Part shown: in pieces, positions 9,981-18,123 of the stretch | Numbering within the stretch: position 1 is the first letter of the stretch | How the letters are laid out: each line of letters starts with the position of its first letter | Assembly: GCA_024278215.1 (NCBI GenBank) | Contig: JAJRTR010000133.1 | Span: 1 to 37,214 of the forward strand | DNA length: 37,214 nucleotides | Source: a bacterium | GTDB lineage: Bacteria; UBP15; UBA6099; JAJRTR01 | Direction of reading: 5' to 3' | Program-made: the position numbers and the translations under genes | The notes under the pieces: model-generated | Databases searched by the model: none | What the model saw: only the letters and a program-made list of their open reading frames with translations | Told to the model about the DNA's origin: nothing

Positions 9981-10294
9981 ATACAACTCCTGTCCGCCTC
10001 ACTCGCTAACCATCATATACCGCATACGCTGGATATAAAAGCAAAAGCGCGAAAAGCAAAAGTTCTTTTCGTAGAGCCGATTACAAAATTCTGATTCTGC
10101 TGCGGTCGGCTCTATAATATATCCACAGTGAACTCATAACTTCAGCCTTTTTCGTCGCTGATCGGAGTTCCGGATTGTCGCAAAGATGCCTGAACGAACA
10201 CCCCGAAGCTTTATTTTCAATTTGTATATCCATATAATTACGACGATGAAAGCCCGAGGGCAATCACATAATATTTTCTGAGAGAACGCTTATT
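9981..10294. other. Divergent intergenic region between GDPD and etfB
   Basis: Separates the minus-strand GDPD/esterase pair from the plus-strand etf operon, so it must hold two promoters. It contains the 39-bp repeat-A solo end (10074-10112) and a TATAAT at 10233-10238 facing etfB, but no good -35 partner 17 bp upstream. No gene seen. Confidence 0.5.
10074..10112 (-). repeat. Family A solo end (R end only)
   Basis: 39 bp matching the R end of family A (GAGCCGATTACAAAATT then CTGATTCTGCTGCGG) and closed by GGCTC, so it forms a short GAGCCGA/TCGGCTC inverted repeat. It looks like an internally deleted copy. The R end faces the GDPD start at 9980, matching the orientation rule of the full copies, but the -35 part is deleted. 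Confidence 0.65.
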
Positions 10295-11104
10295 ATGAAA
10301 CTTGTCGTGTGCGTGAAACAGGTTCCGATGGTATCAGAACTGCCATGGGACGCGAAGACGGGAACACTGAAGCGCGAACATGCCGAGGGGATGATGAACC
10401 CGGCATGTAAACACGCGCTCGAAGCCGCGATACGCATTAAAGAAAAACACGGTGGCGACATAACCGTGTTGAGTATGGGCCCATCGCAGGCGGAGGAAGT
10501 CCTGCGCGAAGCCCTGGGTATGGGCGCGGACCGGGGAGTGCTGCTTACATCGCGTAGAATGGCGGGCGCGGACACACTGGCGACGTCATATACACTTGCA
10601 TGCGCAGTACGGAAAGTCTGCCCGGATTTCGACCTCATTTTGTGCGGAGCGCATACCTCGGACAGCGAGACATGGCAGGTGGGGCCGCAGATGATGGAGG
10701 AGCTGGATGTACCGGGTGTCGCCTGTGTCGAGGAATTCGAGTTGAATTGTAACATATTGCGCATGAAACGCGAATCGGACGATTTTCTTGAAACTCTCGA
10801 AATGGAGCTTCCCGGTCTTATAACAGTGTCCACGCGGCATAATATTCCCAGGTATGTATCATTCGCAGGCGTCGAGAACGCGTTCGACGAGGGACAGATC
10901 GAAGTGCTGGACGTTGAAGCGATAGGTGCCGACCCGGCGCGAATCGGTATCGGCGGCTCGCCCACGAAGATTCTCAGTGTCTACTCGCCTACGGCGGAGA
11001 AAAAGGGCGTTCTGATCAAGGGTTCCGCAAAGAAAGCTGTCGAAGAACTGTTCGACAAATTCGGCGATCTCCTCGGCGGCGTGATTGGAAAAGACCTCGC
11101 TTAG
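10295..11104 (+). CDS. etfB: Electron transfer flavoprotein, beta subunit
   Basis: 269 residues, normal for EtfB. The N-terminus MKLVVCVKQVP is the family start, followed by a region like NPACKHALEAAIRIKE and the nucleotide-binding segment CGAHTSDSETWQVGP (about 117-131), which corresponds to the family CG..A.DGDT.QVGP motif but is somewhat diverged. With EtfA it forms the FAD-containing heterodimer that carries electrons between flavin dehydrogenases and a quinone reductase or ferredoxin partner. A GAGAG lies about 10 nt before the ATG. etfA follows after 45 bp with its own Shine-Dalgarno. No acyl-CoA dehydrogenase or ETF:quinone oxidoreductase gene lies nearby, so the electron donor is not evident. 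Confidence 0.93.
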   Translation: MKLVVCVKQVPMVSELPWDAKTGTLKREHAEGMMNPACKHALEAAIRIKEKHGGDITVLSMGPSQAEEVLREALGMGADRGVLLTSRRMAGADTLATSYTLACAVRKVCPDFDLILCGAHTSDSETWQVGPQMMEELDVPGVACVEEFELNCNILRMKRESDDFLETLEMELPGLITVSTRHNIPRYVSFAGVENAFDEGQIEVLDVEAIGADPARIGIGGSPTKILSVYSPTAEKKGVLIKGSAKKAVEELFDKFGDLLGGVIGKDLA

Positions 11105-11149
11105 AGAATGCACAATTCTGACGGCGCTTTACCGGTTGGAGCATTATAA

Positions 11150-12151
11150 ATGACAAACAATAGAAGAGAAATATGGGTATTCGGTGATTACAGGAATTAT
11201 TTCCAGAACCGCGTTACCCTGCAACTGATAGCGAAGGGGAAAGAACTCGCGGCGCAGACAGGCGCGGATTTGTGCGCTGTTGTATTCGGCAACGATATTG
11301 ACGAATGGGTATGGGAATACACATGTCACGGCGCAGACAGGATATATATAGTAAAAGACGAGTCACTCGCGCAATATAAGATAGAAATATACGCCGCGCT
11401 GCTCGAGCGACTGGCGCGTGAGTATGAGCCTGATATACTTCTTATCGGAGCCACGGCGTTCGGGAAGGAATTCGCGCCGCGTGTTGCGAAAAGACTTGGC
11501 GCGGGCCTCAGCGCGGACTGTATCGGACTGAAGATAGACAAAGAGGAACGTCTTGTGGCGACTGCGCCGGCATTCGGAGGTAATCTGCTTGCCGATATTG
11601 TCGCGCCGGACAGCAAACCGCAGATGGCGACGGTCAGGCCGGGCACTTTCAAAGAAATACCGCACAATGACAACCTCGATAGTGAAAAGATATATATTCC
11701 ACTGCCTGACGATCTTCCAGAGGAAAGAGTTCGGCTGATCAGCTCCGAGAAAATCCCCGAGCGCGGAGTGAAGCTCGAAAACGCCAGAGTGGTGGTATGC
11801 GGCGGGCGCGGCATGGGAAGCAAAAGAAAGTTTCGCAACCTGAATGAACTCGCGAAACTTCTTGGCGCGGAAGTCGGCGCCACAAGGCCTGTTGTGTATT
11901 CCAACTGGGCGAGCCATGACGCGCTTGTCGGACAGGCAGGCAAGAATATCAGGCCACAGGCTCTGTTCTCCTTTGGCATTAGCGGCGCGATCCAGCATAC
12001 CGCGGCGATTACAGATGCGGATTTCATAATTGCAGTCAACAAGAACCCGAACGCCACGATGATGAAGATGGCGGATGTCGCTATAGTTGCCGATGCGGGG
12101 CAGGTGTGCAACGCCCTGATAAAGGAGTTGAAGAAACGCGCGAAAGACTGA
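11150..12151 (+). CDS. etfA: Electron transfer flavoprotein, alpha subunit
   Basis: 333 residues with the two EtfA parts: an N-terminal domain (1-195, with ILLIGATAFGKEFAPRVAKR at 97-115) and the C-terminal FAD domain (210-333) with VVCGGRGMGS, the S/T-rich FAD loop region ATRPVVYSNW, and the signature GQAGKNIRPQALFSFGISGA (261-280) followed by IQH and FIIAVNKNPNA. There is no ferredoxin domain at the N-terminus. TTGGAG lies 8 nt before the ATG. It pairs with etfB directly upstream; the two four-helix membrane proteins follow after 49 bp and are probably in the same transcript. Confidence 0.93.
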   Translation: MTNNRREIWVFGDYRNYFQNRVTLQLIAKGKELAAQTGADLCAVVFGNDIDEWVWEYTCHGADRIYIVKDESLAQYKIEIYAALLERLAREYEPDILLIGATAFGKEFAPRVAKRLGAGLSADCIGLKIDKEERLVATAPAFGGNLLADIVAPDSKPQMATVRPGTFKEIPHNDNLDSEKIYIPLPDDLPEERVRLISSEKIPERGVKLENARVVVCGGRGMGSKRKFRNLNELAKLLGAEVGATRPVVYSNWASHDALVGQAGKNIRPQALFSFGISGAIQHTAAITDADFIIAVNKNPNATMMKMADVAIVADAGQVCNALIKELKKRAKD

Positions 12152-12200
12152 TGCTTTTTTTATTTTGGATTCCTGAATATTAATCTTTCGAAGAGAAAAT

Positions 12201-12575
12201 ATGAAATATAAAATCCTTTTGTTTATTGACATCATATTCGCGACAAGTTCGCAGATACTGATGAAGACGGGCGTTTCAAAACTCGGCGGTCTGGAGCAGT
12301 TCCACGGGCTACTTCCTCTGTTGTTCGCGTTTATTACTTCACCATACATAATAATCGGGCTTTTCCTGACAGGTTCGGGGATTCTGCTCTGGCTGACAAT
12401 CATCTCCAACCTCGAACTCAGCTTCGCATACCCATTCAATTCACTTAGTTACGTAGTTATATTGTTGTACGGTGCGCTGGTGTTAGGTGAGAATGTTAAT
12501 ATTATACGCATAAGCGGAGTTGCGATGATAATTGCAGGAGTAATAATTATATCACGCACAGAGGAGGCCGGCTAA
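12201..12575 (+). CDS. Four-helix EamA/SMR-like membrane protein, subunit 1
   Basis: 124 residues with four predicted transmembrane helices (about 5-22, 42-62, 68-88 and 100-118) in the SMR/EamA half-transporter fold; SSQILMK in helix 1 matches the EmrE GTTLMK segment. Alignment on LMK puts Ala14 where EmrE has its essential proton-coupling Glu14. That absence is usual in ArnE/ArnF-like lipid-carrier flippase subunits and argues against a simple proton/drug antiporter. The gene overlaps the next by one base (TAATG), so the two are translationally coupled and probably form a heterodimer. Substrate unknown. Confidence 0.8.
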   Translation: MKYKILLFIDIIFATSSQILMKTGVSKLGGLEQFHGLLPLLFAFITSPYIIIGLFLTGSGILLWLTIISNLELSFAYPFNSLSYVVILLYGALVLGENVNIIRISGVAMIIAGVIIISRTEEAG

Positions 12576-12949
12576 TGGCTTTCGTGCTTCTTTTCGCATC
12601 TATATTCTGCGCAATCTGCGGCCAGTTGCTGATGAAAATCACAGTGATAAAACTTGACGGTCTGGATTTCGCTTCGGGCTCTTTTGCAAAGCATTTCATG
12701 AAGCTGCTTGCTTCGCCGTACATCTATATTGCAATGTGTTTTTATTTCATGAGCATGGTAATTTATCTTATTGCGATTTCGCATCTGGACCTGAGCATGG
12801 CATATCCGATGGTAAGCATCAGCTACGCTATAATATTGTTGTGTTCGAGATTGTTTTTTGGAGAAAAGGTGTCCGCGTTGAGATGGGTGGGTGTGGCGAT
12901 TATAATAGCAGGCGTGTTTTTAGTCTCACAGAGCGGTGGCCCGCACTAA
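12575..12949 (+). CDS. Four-helix EamA/SMR-like membrane protein, subunit 2
   Basis: Also 124 residues and clearly paralogous to the preceding protein: the same GQLLMK helix-1 segment, a shared LDLSMAYP/LELSFAYP turn before helix 3, and a shared GVAIIIAGV/GVAMIIAGV helix 4. The position equivalent to EmrE Glu14 is Ala13. GAGGAGG precedes the ATG by 7 nt, and the start overlaps the upstream stop by one base. As known for paired SMR and ArnE/F proteins, the two subunits probably assemble with opposite or defined topology. A family-B repeat begins exactly at its stop codon region (12949). Confidence 0.8.
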   Translation: MAFVLLFASIFCAICGQLLMKITVIKLDGLDFASGSFAKHFMKLLASPYIYIAMCFYFMSMVIYLIAISHLDLSMAYPMVSISYAIILLCSRLFFGEKVSALRWVGVAIIIAGVFLVSQSGGPH

Positions 12950-13133
12950 CTTTGCGTCAACAAGAAAAGACGTAAAATGGGCTAGCGTAATAACGATAAA
13001 AGTGCAGAGCGGGGTCACCGTACCCCGCCTCAACTTGCGCTTGTAAAAACTGTTTTCGCGAGAAATATGCTCAGGCGCGCTGCGGTGCCCCCGCCCTACA
13101 CATCTTGCACATTTACAAGTGTGACATGACACT
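12949..13133 (-). repeat. Family B palindromic repeat, copy 2
   Basis: Reverse-complement homologue of 6731-6923, about 185 bp. It keeps the GGCGGGGT/ACCCCGCC hairpin, the TTTCTCGCGAAAAC core and the outer segment (as its reverse complement) TGTCATGTCACACTTGTAAA. It starts at the 3' end of the second SMR-like gene and ends 75 bp before the tRNA-Leu 3' end, so it may act as the transcript end for one or both. Confidence 0.7.
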
Positions 13134-13208
13134 ATCGTTGCGCCGGTGAAATGAACGCCGAGTGGAAGGTAAGAAGGAAGGTATTGTCGAAATCAACTTA
13201 CAGGATAC

Positions 13209-13295
13209 TGCCGAAGGGGGGACTTGAACCCCCACGTCCAATAGTGAACACTAGAACCTGAATCTAGCGCGTCTACCAAATTCCGCCACTTCGGC
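13209..13295 (-). tRNA. tRNA-Leu (anticodon CAG)
   Basis: Cloverleaf reads on the minus strand: acceptor GCCGAAG/CTTCGGC, D-arm GGCGGAATTTGGTAGAC, anticodon stem CTAGA/TCTAG with loop TTCAGGT giving anticodon CAG, a long class II variable arm (GTTCACTATTGGAC), T-arm GGGGG-TTCAAGT-CCCCC, and discriminator A. The long variable arm and anticodon agree on leucine (CUG codons). The genomic sequence after the discriminator is GTA, so CCA is not encoded and must be added enzymatically. Confidence 0.96.
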
Positions 13296-13331
13296 TTGCT
13301 GCGAGGCCGTTTCTCGAAACGGCACTATAAC

Positions 13332-13359
13332 ATTATGGAGATTTCCGCCTGAAAGTCAA
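13332..13359 (-). promoter_or_regulatory. Probable sigma70 promoter of tRNA-Leu
   Basis: On the minus strand TTGACT, a 16-bp spacer, then CATAAT, about 36 nt upstream of the tRNA 5' end. The -35 box lies only 7 bp from the divergent LptF/G start codon. A perfect 7-bp hairpin (GCCGTTT/AAACGGC, 13306-13323) lies in the tRNA leader. Confidence 0.5.
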
Positions 13360-13366
13360 TTTATAA

Positions 13367-14452
13367 ATGAGAATTTTTAAGATTATAGACAGATACATTC
13401 TTGGTGAGTTTTTTCTATACCTCGTTTTTGGGCTGACGCTTGTTGTGATTTTTCTTATGGTGAATATGATCCTGTTCCAGATGCTGGATTTCGTGATAGA
13501 GAAGCAGGTGCCGCTCGCTGTTTTCATGAAGATACTTTTTTACCAGGTGCCCGCGTTCCTTGTGCTGGCGTTGCCGATGGCTACATTGTTCGCTTCGCTT
13601 ATCTCGATGAGCAGGATGTCTAAAGACAGCGAGATCGATGTGATGCGCACGAGCGGCATGAGTGTAATAAGGATTCTCATGCCGGTTCTTGTTGGCGGAG
13701 CGTTGGTTAGCGCGTTCGGGTGGGTTACGCTTCAGCGCATTGTGCCGTGGTCAAACACGCAGAGCGCGAAGCTGTGGCGGCAGTTCTACCTGAGCGATGT
13801 AATGAACAAACCTATGGCAAATGTCTTTTTCAAGGGTAAAGACAACAAGATGTTTTATATTGACTCGGTTGATCCGCGCTCGGATACTGTGCTCGGCATT
13901 TTAATATATGATACGTCAACGGGTAAATATCCGCGCATCACCACAGCGCCGCGCGGTGACTGGAAGGGCAACGCACTTACACTCCGCGACGGCATGATCC
14001 ACCATTTCAAGGATAACGGATTGCTCGATTACGAAGTGAATTTCGAAAAACTTAAATTGAATATCGAGCGACACATGGAACAGATATTCGGCGAGCAGAA
14101 GTCGCCCCAGGAGATGACGCTCGGGGAACTGCGTGACAAGATAACGCTGTTCAAGGAAAGCGGCATCGACACTAAGAAATGGGAAACCGACATGTACTTT
14201 AAAATGTCGATCCCCGTTGCGAGTTTCATTTGTGTGCTTGTGGGGGTGCCGCTGAGTATTAAAACGGGGCGCAGCGGTATGATGGCGGGGATATTGACAG
14301 CTTTTCTTCTTGTGATCCTCTACTGGGTGATGACGATAATATGTACCGCGCTGGGCTACAAGGGAGTGTTGCCGCCTGTAGTTGCGGCGTGGGCGCAGAA
14401 TGTGCTTTTCCTCGCGATTGGTATTGTCCTGATTGTCCGCACCAGAAGATGA
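13367..14452 (+). CDS. LPS export ABC transporter permease, LptF/LptG family
   Basis: 361 residues with the YjgP/YjgQ architecture: three N-terminal transmembrane helices (about 16-40, 57-80, 103-125), a periplasmic beta-jellyroll-like region (about 135-270) and three C-terminal helices (about 280-300, 306-330, 336-357). The N-terminal IIDRYILGEFF and the loop SMSRMSKDSEIDVMRTSGMS (coupling helix to LptB) are characteristic. LptF and LptG form the inner-membrane part of the LPS extractor. Only one homologue is visible here, so its partner and LptB lie elsewhere, and I cannot say whether this is F or G (the N-terminus looks slightly more LptG-like). lptD follows, separated by a family-A element. 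The Shine-Dalgarno is weak (GAAAG). Confidence 0.9.
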   Translation: MRIFKIIDRYILGEFFLYLVFGLTLVVIFLMVNMILFQMLDFVIEKQVPLAVFMKILFYQVPAFLVLALPMATLFASLISMSRMSKDSEIDVMRTSGMSVIRILMPVLVGGALVSAFGWVTLQRIVPWSNTQSAKLWRQFYLSDVMNKPMANVFFKGKDNKMFYIDSVDPRSDTVLGILIYDTSTGKYPRITTAPRGDWKGNALTLRDGMIHHFKDNGLLDYEVNFEKLKLNIERHMEQIFGEQKSPQEMTLGELRDKITLFKESGIDTKKWETDMYFKMSIPVASFICVLVGVPLSIKTGRSGMMAGILTAFLLVILYWVMTIICTALGYKGVLPPVVAAWAQNVLFLAIGIVLIVRTRR

Positions 14453-14476
14453 ATGCGTAATAAACGGTGAAAGATA

Positions 14477-14655
14477 GAGCCAGTTGCAAAATTATATTCG
14501 AAGCGAGGTCGAGCGAAATTGGTCGGAAGCAAGGCAGAGGTGCAAAATCCCCGCAGGCGTACTTGTAGAGTACGTCGAGGATGATTTTGTGCCGACAACG
14601 CAGCTGTTGACAATTGCAGCCGACCGTAGCTGAATCAGAATTTTGCAATTGGCTC
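14477..14655 (+). mobile_element. Family A MITE-like element, copy 1
   Basis: 179 bp between GAGCCAGTTGCAAAATT and the inverted AATTTTGCAATTGGCTC, flanked by the direct duplication GATA on both sides (14473-14476 and 14656-14659). The whole element is an imperfect palindrome centred on GTACT-TGTAG-AGTAC. No coding capacity. It separates the LptF/G gene from lptD, with its R end 26 bp before the lptD start. Confidence 0.85.
14607..14635 (+). promoter_or_regulatory. Outward promoter in family A copy 1, facing lptD
   Basis: TTGACA (perfect -35), a 17-bp spacer, then CTGAAT. The same block is found at the same place in all complete family-A copies. A start point near 14642 would give lptD a leader of about 40 nt. 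Confidence 0.45.
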
Positions 14656-14681
14656 GATAATCAGTAACACACAGGTTTTTG

Positions 14682-16958
14682 ATGAGATATGACCACACAG
14701 GAATGACCGCACACATAAAATCGTTTTCCGCATCCGTTGCAGCAGCATGGCTCGTGGGATTAGCTGTGATGCTGCTTTCGTGCACGATTTCGCCGAAAGG
14801 GGCGTGCGCGCGATCACAGAAATATCGGATTGTCATCGAGTCGGCCGATTATCTCAAGTATGAAAAAAACATGTCGGTTACGTTCATGAAAGGCAACGTG
14901 GTGATCGCCTATGAAGGCACCCGCATAATGGCCGATGAAGCAGTCCTGAATGAAAGGACGAAAATGGTGACTGCGAAAGGAAATGTCGCGGTTATCGAAT
15001 CGGATAACGAACTGGACGGCGAGTTTCTTATATACAAATACGATGAAAAGTATTTCGAGTTGTCGCAGGTGAGTGGCCGCACCATTTCGGACAACAAGGG
15101 AACAGAAGTTTTTTTTACCGGCGAGACGGTGAAGGGAACAGAGCGGAAGGTGAAGGTGAGGTATCCGGATTTCACAACGTGCGGCCCGCATTGCCCGTCG
15201 GAATATCACATGCGCGCGCGCGACGTTTCGATATTTCCGAACAATAAAATAATCGCCCGGAAAGTAGCGATATATCTGCGTAAAACGCGCGTGATGTGGC
15301 TGCCTCTTTATATTATATCGCTTAAGGATGAAGACCGTTATATGCCAGAATTCGGCTACGACAAAACCCGTGGCTTCTATGTGCTGTCGAAGTATCCGTA
15401 TCTTGCGAGAGAACTTGTTTCCGGCTGGATAATACTGAACTATATGACGAAAAAGGGCACAGAGTACGGGATGGACCACAAGTACACCGCACGCAGGATC
15501 GGCGGCGCGGGCCGCACTACTTTTAAGACTAATAACGACAAGCAATCGGGCAATACAAACTCGACGATTTCGCTGACACAGCAACTGAAGTTCGGAAAGA
15601 AGTTCTCCGGAAACACTTCGTATTCCAGAGTCAACACATACAACATCTACACACCCGCCTACCGCACTAACACTGCCAGATATGCACTGAACATGAATAT
15701 CAGGCAGACAAGTTACAAGAACCTTGGAATAAAGTATAACTTCAACGAAAGCAAAAGCAGGTCCGAAAGCAAGAACAGTTCGATCGGCCTGACGAGGAAA
15801 ACGCGATTCAGCAAAAACCTCACTCTCGATTACAACTATACACAGACATTCAGGCAGATCGGCGAATATCCGAAAAATGAAGAGTCGACCTTCAACTCGA
15901 CGACAAGATATAATCTGCCCGGCATCCTCTCGATGACGATGACGACATACAAGACCTTCGACCCCGACGGCGACAAATACGCGAACGACCGGAATGTCAG
16001 CGTAAACAACCAGAAGACGCCGGAGATAAATGTGCAGCTACAACCAAAACTCTGGCAGAAAACACTACCGCAAAAATATATTCCATTAAAAAAGGTTTCT
16101 TTCCAGCATGGCCGATACAGGCAGGGCACACGCAGGAGCAGCGAGGCGCTGCGCAGGAACGCCTTCGAGCTCATGGCCGACAGGCAGTTCAAATTCGGCA
16201 ACAGGCTCACTATCACTCCGCGGGAAACATACAAACAGCGTTTCTACAACACGAAAGACGCGATGTATATACTCGACCACACGACGGCGCTCCAGTACCG
16301 GACGCGGAGCAGGAACGGCAAGACAAAAACATTTACGATGAACTACAGGAAGTCCGGCGACTCCGGCGGAATACCGTATCCGCGCGACCGCGGCTCCGAA
16401 CAGATAATGCTCAACGGCAACTTTACAATACAGAATCCAAAAACTGTTTTCAAGATGGCGACGAGCTACAATTACAGGACTTTCTCATACAGTCCGCTGA
16501 CTCTCAATTACAAGCGGGGCATCACGCAGAACTCGACATTCAACATCAACGGCGGTCGCGATCTCAACCGGCATACATGGAACAATACTTCGACCACACT
16601 CGGACTGAAAAGGAGAAACACAAGAATAAATATCAACGCCACCTGGGATACGGAAAAGGATTTCGAACTGCGCAACATGAATATAAAAACCGAGCACAAG
16701 CGCCGCAATGGCTGGAAGTTCCAGACCAGAAGCGTCTACGAGGACAACGACCGTTACAGCCTGCTCCGCGATGTTATCGCCACAAAAACAAGATGCTGCA
16801 CGCAACTTCAATTTTCATATAATACGGAAAGAGACGAATTCAAATTTCAATATATGATCCTTGCGTTTCCGAGCAAAAGCTTCGGCTTCACACAGGGCGG
16901 CCAGGGGTTCGAGTTCAATGAGAATCTCACAGAATTCAAGTCTGAGGAACAGAAATGA
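14682..16958 (+). CDS. lptD: LPS-assembly outer-membrane protein LptD (OstA/Imp)
   Basis: About 758 residues. Signal peptide with core SVAAAWLVGLAVMLLS, then an OstA-type beta-jellyroll (about 50-170; YRIVIESADYLKYEKNMSV and MKGNVVIAYEGTRIMADEA), then a long beta-barrel rich in alternating polar/aromatic strands. Four cysteines match the E. coli LptD disulfide pattern: two at the end of the jellyroll (TTCGPHCPSEYH, about 167 and 171) and an adjacent pair near the C-terminus (TRCCTQLQFSYN, about 705-706). It inserts LPS into the outer leaflet with LptE. ATG 14682 is chosen (CAGG 6-9 nt upstream); TTG 14679 and ATG 14703 are alternatives. The following lipoprotein gene overlaps its stop by 4 bp. 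Confidence 0.9.
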   Translation: MRYDHTGMTAHIKSFSASVAAAWLVGLAVMLLSCTISPKGACARSQKYRIVIESADYLKYEKNMSVTFMKGNVVIAYEGTRIMADEAVLNERTKMVTAKGNVAVIESDNELDGEFLIYKYDEKYFELSQVSGRTISDNKGTEVFFTGETVKGTERKVKVRYPDFTTCGPHCPSEYHMRARDVSIFPNNKIIARKVAIYLRKTRVMWLPLYIISLKDEDRYMPEFGYDKTRGFYVLSKYPYLARELVSGWIILNYMTKKGTEYGMDHKYTARRIGGAGRTTFKTNNDKQSGNTNSTISLTQQLKFGKKFSGNTSYSRVNTYNIYTPAYRTNTARYALNMNIRQTSYKNLGIKYNFNESKSRSESKNSSIGLTRKTRFSKNLTLDYNYTQTFRQIGEYPKNEESTFNSTTRYNLPGILSMTMTTYKTFDPDGDKYANDRNVSVNNQKTPEINVQLQPKLWQKTLPQKYIPLKKVSFQHGRYRQGTRRSSEALRRNAFELMADRQFKFGNRLTITPRETYKQRFYNTKDAMYILDHTTALQYRTRSRNGKTKTFTMNYRKSGDSGGIPYPRDRGSEQIMLNGNFTIQNPKTVFKMATSYNYRTFSYSPLTLNYKRGITQNSTFNINGGRDLNRHTWNNTSTTLGLKRRNTRININATWDTEKDFELRNMNIKTEHKRRNGWKFQTRSVYEDNDRYSLLRDVIATKTRCCTQLQFSYNTERDEFKFQYMILAFPSKSFGFTQGGQGFEFNENLTEFKSEEQK

Positions 16959-17638
16959 AAAACAACTTGATGAAACGCGGATTCATGTTTTTGACGGCGG
17001 GAATACGGGCAGCGTGGTTGCTGATTGTATTCGTGATATTCCTTTCAGGATGCGCGAGATACGCGCCTGTGCCGCCGCCACCACCTAAAGACCGCATCCT
17101 CGAAATCAGGCTCGTTACGGCCGAACCGGTGTCGCCCGATTACTATTACTATATTGCCCTGAACACGGACAACGACCCGGATGTCGACGGCCCGTGGCAA
17201 TATCTTTCCGGTGCCGACCGCGCTAAAGACTGGTCATATTATATTGTCCTGAAAGACGGATATTTCAGTGAAAACATCATAGCGAACGAAGAGGACCGGG
17301 ACAATGAACCGACCCTGTTCAACAATACATCTTCGAGGTATTATTACACGACTGTTTCAGGCACAAGCATAACTGTAAGAATGCTTATAAGCAACTTTAT
17401 CGCCGACAATATCGCCATAAAGATGAATTTCATCACGAGCCTTCTGCCCCTGACTCCGACAGACGAGGTGATCGAGGCGCTGGATTATATCAAGCCGACT
17501 TTTTTCAGTGTTACCAACAGGGACGGCGAGTTGATAAATTATACGAATTACCCTGCTGTCAGCGACCACGCAGTCGCGGGCGACGACAACAAAGCTGCGG
17601 ATATTGTCGCCTGGTATGTGCGCATCTACGAGATTTGA
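16955..17638 (+). CDS. Lipoprotein of unknown function, coupled to lptD
   Basis: 227 residues with a hydrophobic N-terminus ending in the lipobox LSGC (Cys about 33), followed by a PVPPPPPK linker and a domain with many Tyr and Asp (PDYYYYIALNTDNDPDVDGP). It starts inside the lptD stop (ATGA overlap) with AGGAACAG upstream, so it is translationally coupled to lptD. I recognise no family. Its position invites the idea of an LptE-like partner, but E. coli LptE is smaller and I see no specific similarity; this is an inference from location only. Confidence 0.75.
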   Translation: MKNNLMKRGFMFLTAGIRAAWLLIVFVIFLSGCARYAPVPPPPPKDRILEIRLVTAEPVSPDYYYYIALNTDNDPDVDGPWQYLSGADRAKDWSYYIVLKDGYFSENIIANEEDRDNEPTLFNNTSSRYYYTTVSGTSITVRMLISNFIADNIAIKMNFITSLLPLTPTDEVIEALDYIKPTFFSVTNRDGELINYTNYPAVSDHAVAGDDNKAADIVAWYVRIYEI

Positions 17639-17672
17639 ACCAAACACCGTATATCGTGACCGTCGTTTCTAT

Positions 17673-17695
17673 CCCGCATATTTCACCATTGCGGG
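17673..17695 (+). repeat. REP-like palindrome, copy 1
   Basis: CCCGCAT followed by ATTTCACCA and a near-complement ending TTGCGGG. One of four related 19-23-bp palindromes in the window, all intergenic; here just after the lipoprotein gene. Confidence 0.6.
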
Positions 17696-17897
17696 CCAAA
17701 ATTCGTAACGGTTGAGAATACGTTACAGGAACCGCTCCGGGTCTGTCGTATAATGATAGGGAGCAATTGGATACTTGCGTCCGATTCGCCATGCAAGGCC
17801 GGCTGCGATTTAATACAGGCTCGAATAACACATACCTTTGACTCGATACCCTTCAGTTTGCCACTCTGTGAACAGTAACATATTTTTAATATCGGAC

Positions 17898-17925
17898 TTG
17901 ACAAAACGCGATAGTTACATAAGAC
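17898..17925 (+). promoter_or_regulatory. Possible promoter of the cold-shock gene
   Basis: Perfect TTGACA -35, a 16-bp spacer and TAAGAC as a weak -10. The distance to the ATG (about 200 nt) would give a long 5' leader, as known for cspA-type genes. The -10 match is poor. Confidence 0.35.
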
Positions 17926-18123
17926 TAAGCTTAACTGATAATTCATTCTTTTGGACATGTTCTTTTTTTGTGCGGAATGTATTTATCAAAAGTAATGAGC
18001 TTAGTTTTATGTTAGAGGGATTCTGTCTGGATAAAGTCACCACAAAAATACTAAAAACTTTTCCATTGTTCAGAAACACCGTTTTGCTAGGCTCGATTCG
18101 CGGAAAGGGAGAAGCGAAGCAAA

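Larger units (their letters stand above)
17639..18123. other. Intergenic region upstream of the cold-shock gene
   Basis: 485 bp without a convincing gene. It contains a REP-like palindrome (17673-17695), an AT-rich half with a possible promoter at 17898-17925, and what would then be a ~190-nt untranslated leader before the cold-shock start codon. Confidence 0.5.

Noticed and set aside
13306-13323. GCCGTTT-CTCG-AAACGGC hairpin as a terminator
   Set aside because: No T-run on either side, and it lies between the divergent tRNA and LptF/G starts; more likely part of the tRNA leader.
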